From Capsaspora owczarzaki ATCC 30864 (lineage: Eukaryota; Opisthokonta; Filasterea): a stretch of DNA of 64,000 nt. The translations under genes and the position numbers were made by a program. Below, piece after piece: positions 19,519-30,547 of the stretch. Location: the NCBI RefSeq assembly GCF_000151315.2, contig NW_011887304.1, positions 727,690 through 791,689 on the forward strand, in the 5' to 3' direction. Under the pieces are notes generated by a model. It was not told where the DNA came from and searched no databases. It saw only the letters and a program-made list of their open reading frames with translations. How positions within the stretch are numbered: the first letter of the stretch is position 1; the number at the start of each line of letters is the position of its first letter.

Positions 19519-22500
19519 ATGTCGTCGCCTTCGCCGCTGCCGCCGGTGATGGTGACCTTTCCAGATCTCAAGCACGAGTACATCAAGACCTCGAAGAACG
19601 TCTTCCGACGGACGGACGTGGTGACGGTCGATGTCGATGTCGGAGTCGAAGCGCTCCCTCAGGCTGCTGCTGCTGCTCGGCTGGGGCTGCGGGTGCTCGT
19701 GCGCCGCGTCCTGGATCACGCACTCACGACCATCGTCACCCTCTCAGAGCAGGCCGCAGCGGGACTGAGCCCGCCGTTCTGCCTGCTGGGCGAGCTCGAC
19801 GCGGCCGGTTTAACCTCCGCGTTCGCTGAGGAACCCTCGGCGCCCATCTTCAGTGCGGCTGCGTCTGCCGCTGCCACTGTGAAAGGCAGCAGTGCGCATG
19901 CCAACACTACGGAACCATCGAGCGGAGGAGGTGGCGGAGCATCGGGCCCGTCGCGCCACCGCTTTGTAACCACCTGCACGCTCAACCTGAACGACGCCCG
20001 CTCAAAGCTCGTCTATGAGCTCGACAAGCACTTTGCACACCGCAATCGATGCGAACTGCTCGTGCAGATCTTCCTCATCAATGCTAGCGCTGGTGCACAG
20101 TCGGTGCTCTTGGCGTCGGTGGTCTCGCAGCCGTTTGCCATTCGCGGCCAAGAGCATTCACGGAGATTTCAAAAGCAAGGCCGAGCGACCGCCCGTGCTC
20201 CGGCAGGCATGGACAATGGCACGTCAGGCAATGCAATCCACGAGGCATCGCCACCGGCGCAGCAGCGCAAGCGGGTGGCCCTGAATCCGGGTTTGGCGAG
20301 CGGCGAGGACGAGGACGAATTTGACACACTGCCCCCGCTCGCGGGAGACGCGCACTTTGGCTTGACGCCGTCGGAGCACGATGAGTTGCTGGATTTGCCC
20401 GAACTACGCACGTTGAACAGCATGCCGCCCTCGAGGAAGCGATTGCTCGAGTTTGATCCTGAATTGGCCGACTTGCTTCAGATGCAGCAGGGCACCGAAT
20501 CGCTGAATGAGTTCTTGATCTCCGTCCACCAAACACACGAGCCACTGGTGGCCGAGATGCAGCACTTGTCAACCGAGCCAGTGACACTCTCGAGCCTGAC
20601 CCCACAGCTCGGCACGGCCACATTGAGTTTGCTGCACCCAGTCCAGTCGTTTGACATCATGTCCCTGGCCGATCTGAACGCTCTGCTACCCTTCCCCAAC
20701 GTCGACGCGGCCACTGATATGAGCTGTGATGGCGACAAGCTTCTGTCCGAGTTGACATCCCCTTTGCACTCGTCGAACTGGTCTTCGCCAGGCAGCTCGC
20801 ACACCACGTTGGTCTCCCCTCCCTTGCTGCCGAGCGGCGGCTCGGACACAAACTTGCTCCTTGCGCCCGTTTCGCCAGTGTCGGCTTGCACTACCAGCAG
20901 CGCCCGTTCGTCGAGCTTGGGTGCTTGTGCGCCATTATTGGTCGACGCGTTGCCTTTTTCGCCAGGTGTGTTCCGGTCAACACCCAGCGAACAATGCGAT
21001 CCTACCTCGGACCTCGCTGAAGCTGCACGACCGAGGCTTCTTCTCGCAGACATGGGCTCTCGCTTGATTGGCCGCGACGCCGACCGTGCTGCGGTCGTCG
21101 AGTTGATGCGGACTCACCCCATTGTCGTCCTGTCTGGTGATGCAGGCGTCGGCAAGTCGGCACTCGCCAAGGCAGTCTGCAACGACGCGTATGCCATAGG
21201 TCTTGTGGAAAAGGCGACGTGGAACTGCCTCACGATCGAGCAGTTCTGCACTGTGCGGTTTACCGACCGTCTCTCATTTTACGAGTCGGTCGCCAAACAG
21301 CTCGGCTTGCAGCCCTCCCAAATTGCACCATCTGAAATCGAGGCCAAAGTCCGGCTGCACCTTCGCGACCATCCGACTGTGCTTGTGATTGACAACTTTT
21401 CGCTGGGCGAGGCCTTCGAAGCCAAGAGCCTTAAAGCCGTTACGGGCCAGACTTCTGCGCTGTCGAATGGACCTGCGCATCTCGCCCGGCTAGAGTTGTG
21501 GTCCTCGCTCCAGTTTCTGCCCGCCTCAACGCGCGTGATTGTCACCAGTCGCGAGCGTGGCGTCTTTGGCTCGCTGCTGCGCGCTGTTCCGCACGCCGTC
21601 TACACGGTGGGCGCTCTCACCCCCGACAGTGCATTCCGAGTGTTTGCCAACACGGCGCTTTCGGCTGCAGAGCTCACCTTGACCCCGCAAGACGAACCGC
21701 TCGTTCGCCGGATTTGCGAGCGAGTCTGTTACTTGCCGCTTGCCATTGAGATTCTTGCCGGCCAGCTCATTACAAACTCGCTCTCCCAGCTTCTCGACGA
21801 CTTGCAAACATCACCCCTTGCCACGCTGGACGTCGCTGGACCCGCATCTGGCACCAACGCGTACGGGTTTTATGCATCGCTCGGCGTCACGTACGACGCG
21901 CTCGACTCTGAAGCCGCCACGCTCTTCTCCATCATTGGCATGATCGAGGGCCGTTTCACCCTCGATTTACTTCGCGAGTGTGTTGGTGAGCAAAAGACTT
22001 TTACCGAAATGCTCGATGTGCAACTCGCCGTCGAGCGACAACAGCAGCAGTCACAGCAGCAAAAGCACGAGCAGCAACAGCAGCAGTATCAGCAAGACAT
22101 GCAAGCGCGATTTTACAACATTAGCCCCGAAGAGCAGGGTTTGACTGCGCCCCACGGTGGGGCTCGCCTGCTCAGCTCACGGTACGCTGCCTGCCGGCTT
22201 GCGCTCACGAGCGCCATCAATGAAGGCTGCAAGTCCTTGGTGCCGTGCTCGGCCTTATTTGCTCATTCCGTCCGCAGCTTGCTCGAGCGTCTCATCCGAT
22301 TTGGCCTGGTCAAGCGCGACTCGTCCAGCTCCGCCTTCTACTTTATGACGGCGATTCTTCGCCCGTTCGCTCGTTCGAAACTGCCGACGGCCGTGCATGT
22401 GTCCGTGTTGACTCGCTTGCTCTTCTTGTACCGATACAAGCACGCCGCCCCGCCCGTTCCTTTCAAATCGCTGGGCTCGAGGCGCGAGTTTGGCTGGAAC

Positions 22501-23265
22501 CTGGGCGAGCCAGACAACCACTACATGCGAGTGGTGCTGGCGAGTGTCAAGGAGGCGACGCTGGAGATGAACAACGAGAGTCCCTCGTGTTCAACGAGTG
22601 CCGGGTCGTCTCCTGCCGTCGGTACGCCGCACTCTGCATCTGAAGGCTGTGTTGGCAACGGAGAGCCATGCGCAGTGGACCAGCCGCGTCGCCCAATCAT
22701 CACCGCGATGGACGGGACTATTGTGCCCAACTACGGAGCAGCGTTTGTCGAAATTGCGGCAGATCAGTCCAATATTCTCCTGATCAAACAGCAGGTTCCG
22801 GCCGCCATGGAGATTTACAGCTCCATTTTCCAGACCTTTGTGACTGCGCGCTCTCGCTTGTGCTCGCAATCGTTCGTCAGTGCCACGCAACTTGATGCCG
22901 TGCTCAGCTTGTACGAGGACCGAGCAGTCCTTGTGGTGCGGTCTTGTCTTCGCCTCATTTTCATGCATGCGTCCTGCGGCGAATGGACTGAGTTTGCGCG
23001 CTTGGTATCGTGCATCTGGGAGCTGCTCTTTCACGCTGTTTCATCTGGCTTTGTCTCCAAGAACGAGCTGGACCATTTGGACACACTCAAAACTTGGTAC
23101 GAGGGTCAACTTGCTGATGTTTCGACGCCACAAGCCTCGCCAGCCGCAGTCGGGTCTCTTACGGATGCCGTTCTTCACCGGATGGCGCAAGACGACCCCA
23201 TGATCCGCACCGCCATCGGATCTCTTCAGATGTGTCTGGGCTTCCCGCTGTCGGTCAAGTTTTGA
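19519..23265 (+). CDS. NB-ARC STAND NTPase with long N-terminal region
   Basis: Intronless gene of 1248 aa, unusual among the split genes around it. The centre is an NB-ARC/AP-ATPase of the STAND class: linker GSRLIGRDADRAAVVELM, P-loop GDAGVGKS (Lys about 546), Walker B VLVIDNF (Asp about 625), sensor VIVTSRERG (about 673), GLPL-like CYLPLAIEILAGQL (about 737) and a winged-helix-like segment after it. This family uses ATP binding to switch oligomeric state in APAF1, plant R proteins and bacterial regulators. The first 500 residues hold a region I do not recognise (about 1-220) and an acidic, Leu- and Pro-rich part (DELLDLPELRTL, SLADLNALLPFP) like a transactivation segment. A polyQ tract lies at about 840-865. 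The C-terminal 350 residues are probably helical, but no TPR, LRR, WD40 or CARD was recognised. Function unknown; a signal-dependent scaffold or transcription regulator is possible. Confidence 0.82.
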   Translation: MSSPSPLPPVMVTFPDLKHEYIKTSKNVFRRTDVVTVDVDVGVEALPQAAAAARLGLRVLVRRVLDHALTTIVTLSEQAAAGLSPPFCLLGELDAAGLTSAFAEEPSAPIFSAAASAAATVKGSSAHANTTEPSSGGGGGASGPSRHRFVTTCTLNLNDARSKLVYELDKHFAHRNRCELLVQIFLINASAGAQSVLLASVVSQPFAIRGQEHSRRFQKQGRATARAPAGMDNGTSGNAIHEASPPAQQRKRVALNPGLASGEDEDEFDTLPPLAGDAHFGLTPSEHDELLDLPELRTLNSMPPSRKRLLEFDPELADLLQMQQGTESLNEFLISVHQTHEPLVAEMQHLSTEPVTLSSLTPQLGTATLSLLHPVQSFDIMSLADLNALLPFPNVDAATDMSCDGDKLLSELTSPLHSSNWSSPGSSHTTLVSPPLLPSGGSDTNLLLAPVSPVSACTTSSARSSSLGACAPLLVDALPFSPGVFRSTPSEQCDPTSDLAEAARPRLLLADMGSRLIGRDADRAAVVELMRTHPIVVLSGDAGVGKSALAKAVCNDAYAIGLVEKATWNCLTIEQFCTVRFTDRLSFYESVAKQLGLQPSQIAPSEIEAKVRLHLRDHPTVLVIDNFSLGEAFEAKSLKAVTGQTSALSNGPAHLARLELWSSLQFLPASTRVIVTSRERGVFGSLLRAVPHAVYTVGALTPDSAFRVFANTALSAAELTLTPQDEPLVRRICERVCYLPLAIEILAGQLITNSLSQLLDDLQTSPLATLDVAGPASGTNAYGFYASLGVTYDALDSEAATLFSIIGMIEGRFTLDLLRECVGEQKTFTEMLDVQLAVERQQQQSQQQKHEQQQQQYQQDMQARFYNISPEEQGLTAPHGGARLLSSRYAACRLALTSAINEGCKSLVPCSALFAHSVRSLLERLIRFGLVKRDSSSSAFYFMTAILRPFARSKLPTAVHVSVLTRLLFLYRYKHAAPPVPFKSLGSRREFGWNLGEPDNHYMRVVLASVKEATLEMNNESPSCSTSAGSSPAVGTPHSASEGCVGNGEPCAVDQPRRPIITAMDGTIVPNYGAAFVEIAADQSNILLIKQQVPAAMEIYSSIFQTFVTARSRLCSQSFVSATQLDAVLSLYEDRAVLVVRSCLRLIFMHASCGEWTEFARLVSCIWELLFHAVSSGFVSKNELDHLDTLKTWYEGQLADVSTPQASPAAVGSLTDAVLHRMAQDDPMIRTAIGSLQMCLGFPLSVKF

Positions 23266-23378
23266 TCTCCAGTGTGACTTGCTTTGGCTTTATTGTGTTA
23301 GTTCTTGTTGTTTCAATTTTAGGGTACAGTAACTTTCAGTTTTTTTGGTGTTGTTCACAAAGACAGTACAATCCGCCA

Positions 23379-26300
23379 CTACAATGCGCCCCACGTAAGC
23401 TTGGAGACGTGATCGGTCTTGCGAGAGGTGGCCTTGATAAAGCCCATAAATTGCAGTTCGGAGACTGCTCGAATGAACCGCGCGCTGGCAATTTGGCAAA
23501 AGACAGACAGAATACAAATCAGGCAACACCAGTGAATTCGGGCAGCTGTGGAATATCCTCCCTTCTCCTCTTCCCTTCTCCTAAATTGGAGGAACTTACT
23601 GAATTTCGGGAGAAATACTGGCCGTCGACTCTCCTTCAGCAGGTTCCGCAGCATTCTCGGGATCGTCTTCGGCCATCTCAGCCTCGCCGTCTTCGGTGGC
23701 TTCTTTCGAGCGTTCCGGGTCGCTTTTCGATTTACGACCACGCCGCTTCCGTGTCAATAATGCCGAAGCCACAGCCTGTGAGGTTGCTTTGGCTGTGTCA
23801 TTGTCGGACGTTGTTTGCACGACAGCGTTGCTCACATTGTCGACGACAACGGCGAACGCTTGAAGCCAATCGTACAAGTTGATGAGTCGGCCGCACTCTC
23901 GGTACAATTGATAGACAATGCAGGTATCCGGAATGGTTGAAATCCTGTTCCCAGGTGTTTCAGAGTGAGTGGGTTTTTTGTCACTTCAACAGCAACCAAA
24001 CACAAGTAACACAATACAACAACCAACAAACTTACACTCGGCTACGGTGCTCCTGACCCAAGACTCGGCGGATAAACCGAGAAGGTCGCGCTAACGCTGC
24101 GTGTACCGAGTTGCGTGCTCTTCCGCTAAAGGAGCGCACCAAGTTGGCACTCGACTGGTGATAGAAGGCTTCGTGCAGCGGCAAGGACAACGGGGATACT
24201 AGAATACGGCGTAAAATCTCATCCAGCCCGTCGACAATCTTTGTCCGGAGGCGCTCGAAGCGGGAAAACACCTTACGTTTGCGCTGCACCAACGCGGTCT
24301 GCAACAGGGCCATGCGGCGTTTGGTGGCTTCGTTGGGCAAACCGGAGCGAACGTGCGGCGAGGACACGCCGGAGGCTGCTGCCATGACCTTCATTGAGGC
24401 CAAGACGGGAAGGTCGGCGGCAGATGCGGCAATCGCAGCCGACGGCAGTGCCGGGACCACGCCGGTCTTGGTGAGGGTCGCGACGGCGTGCTTGGCAAGC
24501 GCTGCTGCCGCGCGTTTGGACGATCCACGACGGTTGGGAGTAGAAGCAATGTCAGTGGTCTCATCAACAACATTACTGCTATCAGTTTTGGCGGGTGAGG
24601 AGGCGGCGGCGGACGATGAAGCCCCAGGCGTGGATTCCGTCTCATCTTCCTCTTCGTCGGAAGATGCCGTGAGATCGCCCTCATCCAGTGCGACGAGCTC
24701 GTCGCGTAGCGCGGAAAGCCTCGAAATGTCCTCGCCCAGCAGTTTGCGATGCATGGCCGCCTCGGCCGCACTCATCCACGGCGGGACATCAAGAGCGGAG
24801 AGAATCGCCGTCAAGCACGCAGTGAAGGCCTCTTGTGACATGATGCGGCAAATGGACAGAGCCAGGGCGTACGCCTCTGCCAAGGAAATATCATCTGCCT
24901 CGCGACCTTCGCCATTGCAGAGCGCTCGAGACTCAAACATGCCGTCGGCGGACGACATCAGGCTCACCAAAAGCTCACGCAGCTGGGTTCCGATGGGCCA
25001 CCGCGGCACATGCTGTGAAATGGCATGCATCATCCGGACGCCGGCATGGAAGCGCACCTGCGCGCGTTGAACGGCATCCAGCATGTCCGAGGCAACGTGG
25101 TCGAGGTAGTCGTCAACCAACAAGAGGCGACGCTGCTCATCCCGATCTTGCTGGGCCTCCACAAGGGCCTGGAAGGATGGAAAGCAGCGCAGTTGCTCGA
25201 GCACGTCAGCAGGCAAGCCAAGCCGGTGCTCCTCCGGAGATATATTGGCGTCAGGAGCTGCCGGAGCAGAACTCTCTGATCGAGCACGTTTGGCGACGTG
25301 ACGAGGAGAGCTCGTCGGCGCAGCTTCCTCCGATGGGCCATCCGCATAAAAGCCGTGGAGAAAGCGCCGTTTGGCAACCAGACACAGGCCGCTCAGCGGG
25401 TTGCCAGCAAAGTGCTCCATCATGGCAAACTGCAGCCCGCGCACAAACGAGTTGATGCTGAAATTGACAAACAAAAAGTTTTCCAAAAGCGCCACCAGCG
25501 GCCGGTACCCGAGTTGAAAGGGGTGTCTTGGCGACAAGAGCACTCGGCTCAAGATTTCAGTCAAGTTGACGGACGAATGGAGCAGGTAGAACTTTTCCAT
25601 CTTGAGACGCGAAAACACAACTTGCGGCAAGAGTCGGTGAATCTGATTGTCAGAGGGTCACAAAGGGTCAGCAGCCAAATCTTTCTCTCACTCTCTCTCG
25701 CTGAATTTTCAGTCCAATTGCAATCGTTGACTCACCGCTTCGGCGGACGTCGAAATACCAAGCAGCAACACAATGGGAAGTGTGCGACGACTGTTGCTGC
25801 ACATCAGTACAAAGTCCTGCACCGCCTTGGGTTGGAAGCTCTCAAAGTCGGAAAAGACAAGGACCAGCGGAGGTCGAGCACCGAAGGCAGCAGAGCCCTC
25901 CTCTTCAGCAGGACGTTTCCGGCCTCGACTAGAAGCAGAGCTGTTCTGGTCCGACAGTGTCGCACCGGTACGTTGGTACTTGTCATCATACCAGCTTTGA
26001 ACAGTCTCCATGGTGTGGTTGGGAACTTTGCGTTTGCTGCGCAGCAGTGTGCTAAATGCTGGACCGGAAACGGTTGATTGACGGGCAGTTTTAGGCTGTT
26101 CTTCCGTATCGCTGTCGTCTGAAAGGTCGTCATCGTCCACACAGAGCTCTTCCGGCAATTCGGTGAACTGCAGGAAACACGACAAATTAGATTCGTGATT
26201 GGTTTGGTTTCCTCCAAATCAATCACCATCCAACACAAAAAAAAATCATACCTCATCGCCAGTTCCGCTCACAAGCGCTTGCTCGACAAAGGCGCGCATG

Positions 26301-27601
26301 AGACTGCGCAGGTTTGGACAGTCTTTGGACTGGAGCAGAATGACGTGTGGAGACACACTCCGCTTGACTTGATGAATGAGCTCTGCAAACATGTCAGAAT
26401 GGTCCATCACGTTCACTCCGGCATAAAGGAGTGCTGTAGGGACTTCCTCGAACGGTTTGACGAGATCAGCCAGCCACGCGTGGGCCGATGGGACGGGCGG
26501 CGCTGGCTCCGATCGTGGAACAGTTCCTCCACTCTGTTGCAGAAAGCTCGTGATTTCGTCAAACACGCGCTGATTAAGGCTGGAGAGTAGATTTTGAACT
26601 GTCACGAGAAATGAACAAGTAAAGGGGAGAGAGAAGAGAGAGAGAAGAGTGAGTAGCAGGCGGAGGCAGAGCGCGCGAAACGAGGATTGCAGAGAAGTAC
26701 CACAGGCAATTTCCTTACTATCGCTCTGAACATCCGTCCAGCAGGTCTGGAATGCCTCGTAGCGCAGAGAGATGGATGCGAGGGATTCGTTTGGAAAGCT
26801 CTCGCCGAAATTTGCGCCGGCCTCTTCCTGGTGACGCTGTTGCAAGTCGGACAGCCCCGTCTCTGATACTTCGTCCTTCTTGTTGAGACGTGATGACTTG
26901 CGGCGAAGTTGTGTCGAGCCAACGGCAAGCGATCCTGGCAGAAGCAACACAAAAGCGAAACAAGAGATTTTTGTCAGGAATCGACACACACCCATCCCCA
27001 ACCTTCGACATCCGGTACAACTGCTAGCTGGTGCGAGAATGGCTTTCTCATTGTCCGTCGTACCATAGGCCTGCTTTGTCTTCCGTCGTCCTTCAGCAAG
27101 ACTGCTGCTCGATGCGCTCGCTTGCTGGCTCGAGCTTGACGCTGCTGCCTCCGCGGCACTCGGTCCACTCCCGCCCTTCGAAGCAGAAGATGCCACTCTT
27201 GAGCTCGACGGTGCATTGAACAGGAAGCATGCCTCTGTGATGGACTCGAGCGTTCCGCTTCTCAGCAGCTCGTCCTCATCGTCCTCATCCTCGTCCAGAT
27301 CGCCGTCGTGCCTGCGTCGCTGTCGTCGTCGTTGCAGTCCACTTTGATGGCGATGCGACGATGACGACGCAGCACTGCCCAGGTTGATCAGCTCGCTCTC
27401 GAGGTCCTCGTCCTCGTCCTCGTCCACTTGCTGCTGGTCCTGACGCGTGGTGGTCCGTTCGTCGTCCTCGACCTCGTCTTCCTCGACGTCGTCGTCCGGC
27501 ACTACAAAGTCGTCGTCGTCATCTGCTGCATGGAGTCGTCGTCCTGCTGCAGTCCGCGTCGCAGTCGCCTTCCGCGTTGTAGAACGAGCTCGCTTGATCA
27601 T
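23379..27601 (-). CDS. ORC3: Origin recognition complex subunit 3
   Basis: Subunit of the complex that marks replication origins and loads MCM. Transcribed exons: 27601-27064, 26934-26719, 26598-26252, 26167-25736, 25642-24036, 23944-23600, 23484-23379; all joins keep frame and give 1196 aa. Family landmarks: EACFLFNAP (animal form GCFVF), [26 protein letters not shown] with [73 protein letters not shown] and the C-terminal winged helix [21 protein letters not shown]. It is much longer than human ORC3 (about 710 aa) because of an acidic N-terminal extension ([14 protein letters not shown]), Ser-rich linkers and a basic/acidic insert ([12 protein letters not shown]) before the last exon. The last exon was found by following a GTAAGT donor that overlaps an in-frame stop. 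Confidence 0.93.
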
Positions 27602-27938
27602 TGTTGTGAAACGAAGTGTTTCAGAACTGAGACCGGCAGATTGGGAAATTGACAAAACAAAATTGAGACTGGGCAATGAAAAGTGAACAAGTCAAAATCA
27701 ACAAATACACTTGATCGCAGTTCATCAGAGTAGCACAGAGCACTCGTCCGAAGCTGTAAAACTTGCAGCAGGTGCTGCTTTGTGCTCAGAGAACTGGCGC
27801 TCCAAGGACAACTAAATGCGCAAGTAAATTCGACAAAATTATCTTTGATGAATTGAGTCGTGTGGTGCTACCATTCGATTCGATCCCAGTCTCAGTTTCG
27901 TTGCATTGTCACACAGAGTCACACTTTGGCATTGAAGG
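27602..27938. promoter_or_regulatory. Shared divergent promoter region, ORC3 / unknown mitochondrial protein
   Basis: 337 bases between divergent ATGs; no gene and no clear TATA box. Promoter function is inferred from the head-to-head layout only. Confidence 0.4.
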
Positions 27939-29030
27939 ATGCTTCTACTACGGCTGACTGCTCAGACTCCGAACGCCGCGCTGCTGTTCCAACACTGCTT
28001 CACTCGCAAATCTATTCATTGCACAAGTCTGCTGCATCGACGGACAACTGCTGCTGCTGCGGTGAGCTTGACATTGCCCGCGTCGAGCAGCGCAAGACCA
28101 AGTCCAGCAAGCTTCACTCTGGCTGCTGCTGCTGTTAGACACTATCACATCTCAAGACCAAGCTCATCCTCAGTGCAGTCGAAGAATGCCGACTCGCAGT
28201 CCGCGGCTCAGTCCGCTGCTGCTCAGTCATCATCATCCTCGTCGCGTGAATCCGTCAACGACCCAATACTCTACATGTGGCGCCCGCCATCGCCATTGTA
28301 CATTCTCTACATTCGGTTGAAACGGCAATTGCTGATGACGCAGCGTGGCCGGATGGTACTTGCGTTCGTGGTCGGAGTGACCGTCTTGTACATGGTCGAG
28401 CATCCCGGACGCTTTGACTTTAACTTTGTCAAGCTCAAGCCAGACGTCTGGGTATGGCATGCATGCTGTGCATGTTGTGCAGTACTGTGCATCATGGCCG
28501 TGATTGCAGTACCAGTCCGTGTTCTTGCCGAGGACTCACCACCATTTTTTCGTAATTTTCGCAGAGCGACAAGACGCGAAAGCCCATGTTCTCGGATCCC
28601 GCCCCCATGCCATTCCCAGGCGACGAGGAGGCCATGCTCAAGTTTATCGAGGTGAGGGCGAGAGATGGAGCACGGATAGCAAGCGATCGCGTTGACGCAT
28701 CTGACCTTCATCGTTGGTTTTTTATGTTTTGGAGGAAACAGCGCGAGAGGAATTTCACGCACGTCTCCTCGCGCGAAGGAAGCGGTGATCACACGATGGC
28801 GAAAGAATCGCAAGAAGACTGGGAGCGAACTGTGCGCGATATTGCCCAGCACATGGTGAGATCTTTCGGACACAGTTGTGATTTTGTGATCCAGATTTCG
28901 ATATTTGTTGCTCATCGTGTCACCGTTGCATGCGCAGGTTGCCGTGGGGGCATACAACTCGATAGAGGGTGCGCTCGGTGACAAGGGCTGGAATAACAAG
29001 CAATCTTCTGTTGTGAATAGTAGCAGTTGA
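27939..29030 (+). CDS. Unrecognised single-pass membrane protein, probably mitochondrial
   Basis: Exons 27939-28451, 28565-28651, 28742-28855 and 28938-29030 give 268 aa. I do not recognise the family. The first 100 residues (MLLLRLTAQTPNAALLFQHC, then many Arg, His, Ser and Ala, almost no acid) look like a long mitochondrial presequence. A motif-rich core follows: NDPILYMWRPPSPLYILYIR, then a hydrophobic helix at about 137-153 (MVLAFVVGVTVLYMV), then HPGRFDFNFVKLKPDVW. The C-terminal half is charged (KPMFSDPAPMPFPGDEEAML, QEDWERTVRDIAQHMV) and ends in a Ser/Asn tail. All three introns have good GT-AG ends and conserve frame, so it is a real gene. An inner-membrane accessory subunit is one guess. 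Confidence 0.72.
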
Positions 29031-29274
29031 TCATGTTCCATTAAACTTCACCATTCGTTGCTCTTTCAAATTTTGAAACCAATGTTAAAACGAGGGGGTA
29101 AAAGTACATTTTGGTAAAAAAACTGAAGGCGGGGGGGGGCATTAACAACACAAAGCAATCTTCACATATCAGCAATATTGACAGCCAACTAGAAAAGTAT
29201 AAATCGATGAAAACGGTCATAGCCATAGAGCAAATCCACACTCTAAGCATCAGGAAGAAAAGAAAATAAAGGTT

Positions 29275-30519
29275 TTACATGGCAATCAGCGGGACATTGC
29301 TGGCCGGAGTCGCCACGTCGAGCGAGCTGATGGCCAGCTCCATCTCGGGATCGGTGCAGGTGCGGTGGTGGCGCAGAAGCGCGTTCTTGAGGACAATGAT
29401 GGTCTGGCGCAGCTGAGTGGCGCTGCTGAGGAGCTGCGCGTTGTCGCGGGTGAGCATGCCGACACGGTCCTTGAGATCCGCCTCGTTGCGCTGCTTGCGC
29501 TGGCGGCAAACGACAGCGGCAACGCGGTTGCGCTCGCGACGGCGCGACTGGCGCTCCTCCTCGGTGGTGGCGGGACGGCGGCGCTTGCGAGGGGCCATGG
29601 GCTCGTTGTCGTACTCCTGGGGGCTCGAGTAGGCAATGTACGAGTGCGAGTCGCCGGCAATCACGCCCGAGATGGTGCTGGCAGAGGAGGCGAGCGCAGA
29701 GTTGGCCTGGCTGAGCACGGCGTTGAGCGACGGCAGCTCGCCCAGATCGCACTCGCTCGACGGGGGCGAGTAGAAGGGCACCGTGCCGGCAGTGATGGGG
29801 GCGGGGCAGAAGGACACCTGCGCCGCCGAGATGTGGTTCATCATGGCGGGGTTGAACGCCGTGGCCGACGCCTTGATGCCGTTCGCAGCCATCAGCGATA
29901 CAAAGCCCTCTTGCGCATCCTCAAACACGGACGAGGCAGAGTCAGTGTCGTCGGCAGAATCGGCCTCGTTGTCGTTGTCGTTGTCGTCGTCGTCGTTGCC
30001 AGCAGCGGTTCCGGAAACTTGAACGCGGACACGCTTGCTCTGAGCAGCCAGCTCGTCGTTGTCGTCCTGCTGCGCGCGGCGTCGTCGCTGGTTGGTTGTG
30101 CTGCTGTTGCTGCTCGTGGCCACCGACTCCTCCGAGTCCGAGGAGTGGTGGTCGTATGCGGCGGTCTTCGGGGGCGACAGAGCGGAGGTTTTCGCGGTAA
30201 AATGCATCATCAACGCCGCCGTCTGCTGGTGGGGATGCGGGGTGACCACGGCCGACTTGAGCAGCGACGACATGGCAGCAGTATTGGTATTGTTAGCAGT
30301 GTTTTCGGGCAAGACCGAGACGTTCAGAATGTCCTCCGAGTTGAGCGAGTGGTCGTTGAGCCACTTTGCGAGCTCGGGCGTCTGCGCGCCGTCTGCCATA
30401 TTATTCAAAGCGAACGACGCAAACGACGGCGTGTTCATCGACAACATCGAGGTGTTGTTCAGGGACGGCGCGACGAGCTTGACGCTGGGTGCGTTTGCCA
30501 TGATTCGCTTGGTTTGCAT
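29275..30519 (-). CDS. bZIP transcription factor
   Basis: Intronless gene of 414 aa. The C-terminal bZIP basic region reads ERQSRRRERNRVAAVVCRQR, with the invariant Asn and Arg in the N-x7-R spacing (NRVAAVVCR), followed by a zipper with heptad hydrophobics (LKDRVGMLTRDNAQLLSSAT, LRQTIIVLKNALL). The family is closest in feel to ATF/CREB-FOS-JUN types binding TRE or CRE sites, but I cannot assign a subfamily. The N-terminal 300 residues are Ser/Thr/Asn-rich and acidic in part (GNDDDDNDNDNEADSADD), as in activation domains. Two candidate starts exist: ATG at 30519 (used here) and ATG at 30501; the open frame runs on upstream through a (GTT)9 array without another ATG nearby. CRE-like sites lie about 260 bases upstream. 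Confidence 0.9.
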   Translation of the reverse strand: MQTKRIMANAPSVKLVAPSLNNTSMLSMNTPSFASFALNNMADGAQTPELAKWLNDHSLNSEDILNVSVLPENTANNTNTAAMSSLLKSAVVTPHPHQQTAALMMHFTAKTSALSPPKTAAYDHHSSDSEESVATSSNSSTTNQRRRRAQQDDNDELAAQSKRVRVQVSGTAAGNDDDDNDNDNEADSADDTDSASSVFEDAQEGFVSLMAANGIKASATAFNPAMMNHISAAQVSFCPAPITAGTVPFYSPPSSECDLGELPSLNAVLSQANSALASSASTISGVIAGDSHSYIAYSSPQEYDNEPMAPRKRRRPATTEEERQSRRRERNRVAAVVCRQRKQRNEADLKDRVGMLTRDNAQLLSSATQLRQTIIVLKNALLRHHRTCTDPEMELAISSLDVATPASNVPLIAM

Positions 30520-30520
30520 G

Positions 30521-30547
30521 GTTGTTGTTGTTGTTGTTGTTGTTGTT
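30521..30547. repeat. (GTT)9 microsatellite at the bZIP start
   Basis: Nine GTT units on the plus strand, immediately upstream of the bZIP ATG; on the gene strand (AAC)n ends one base before the start codon. Confidence 0.9.
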
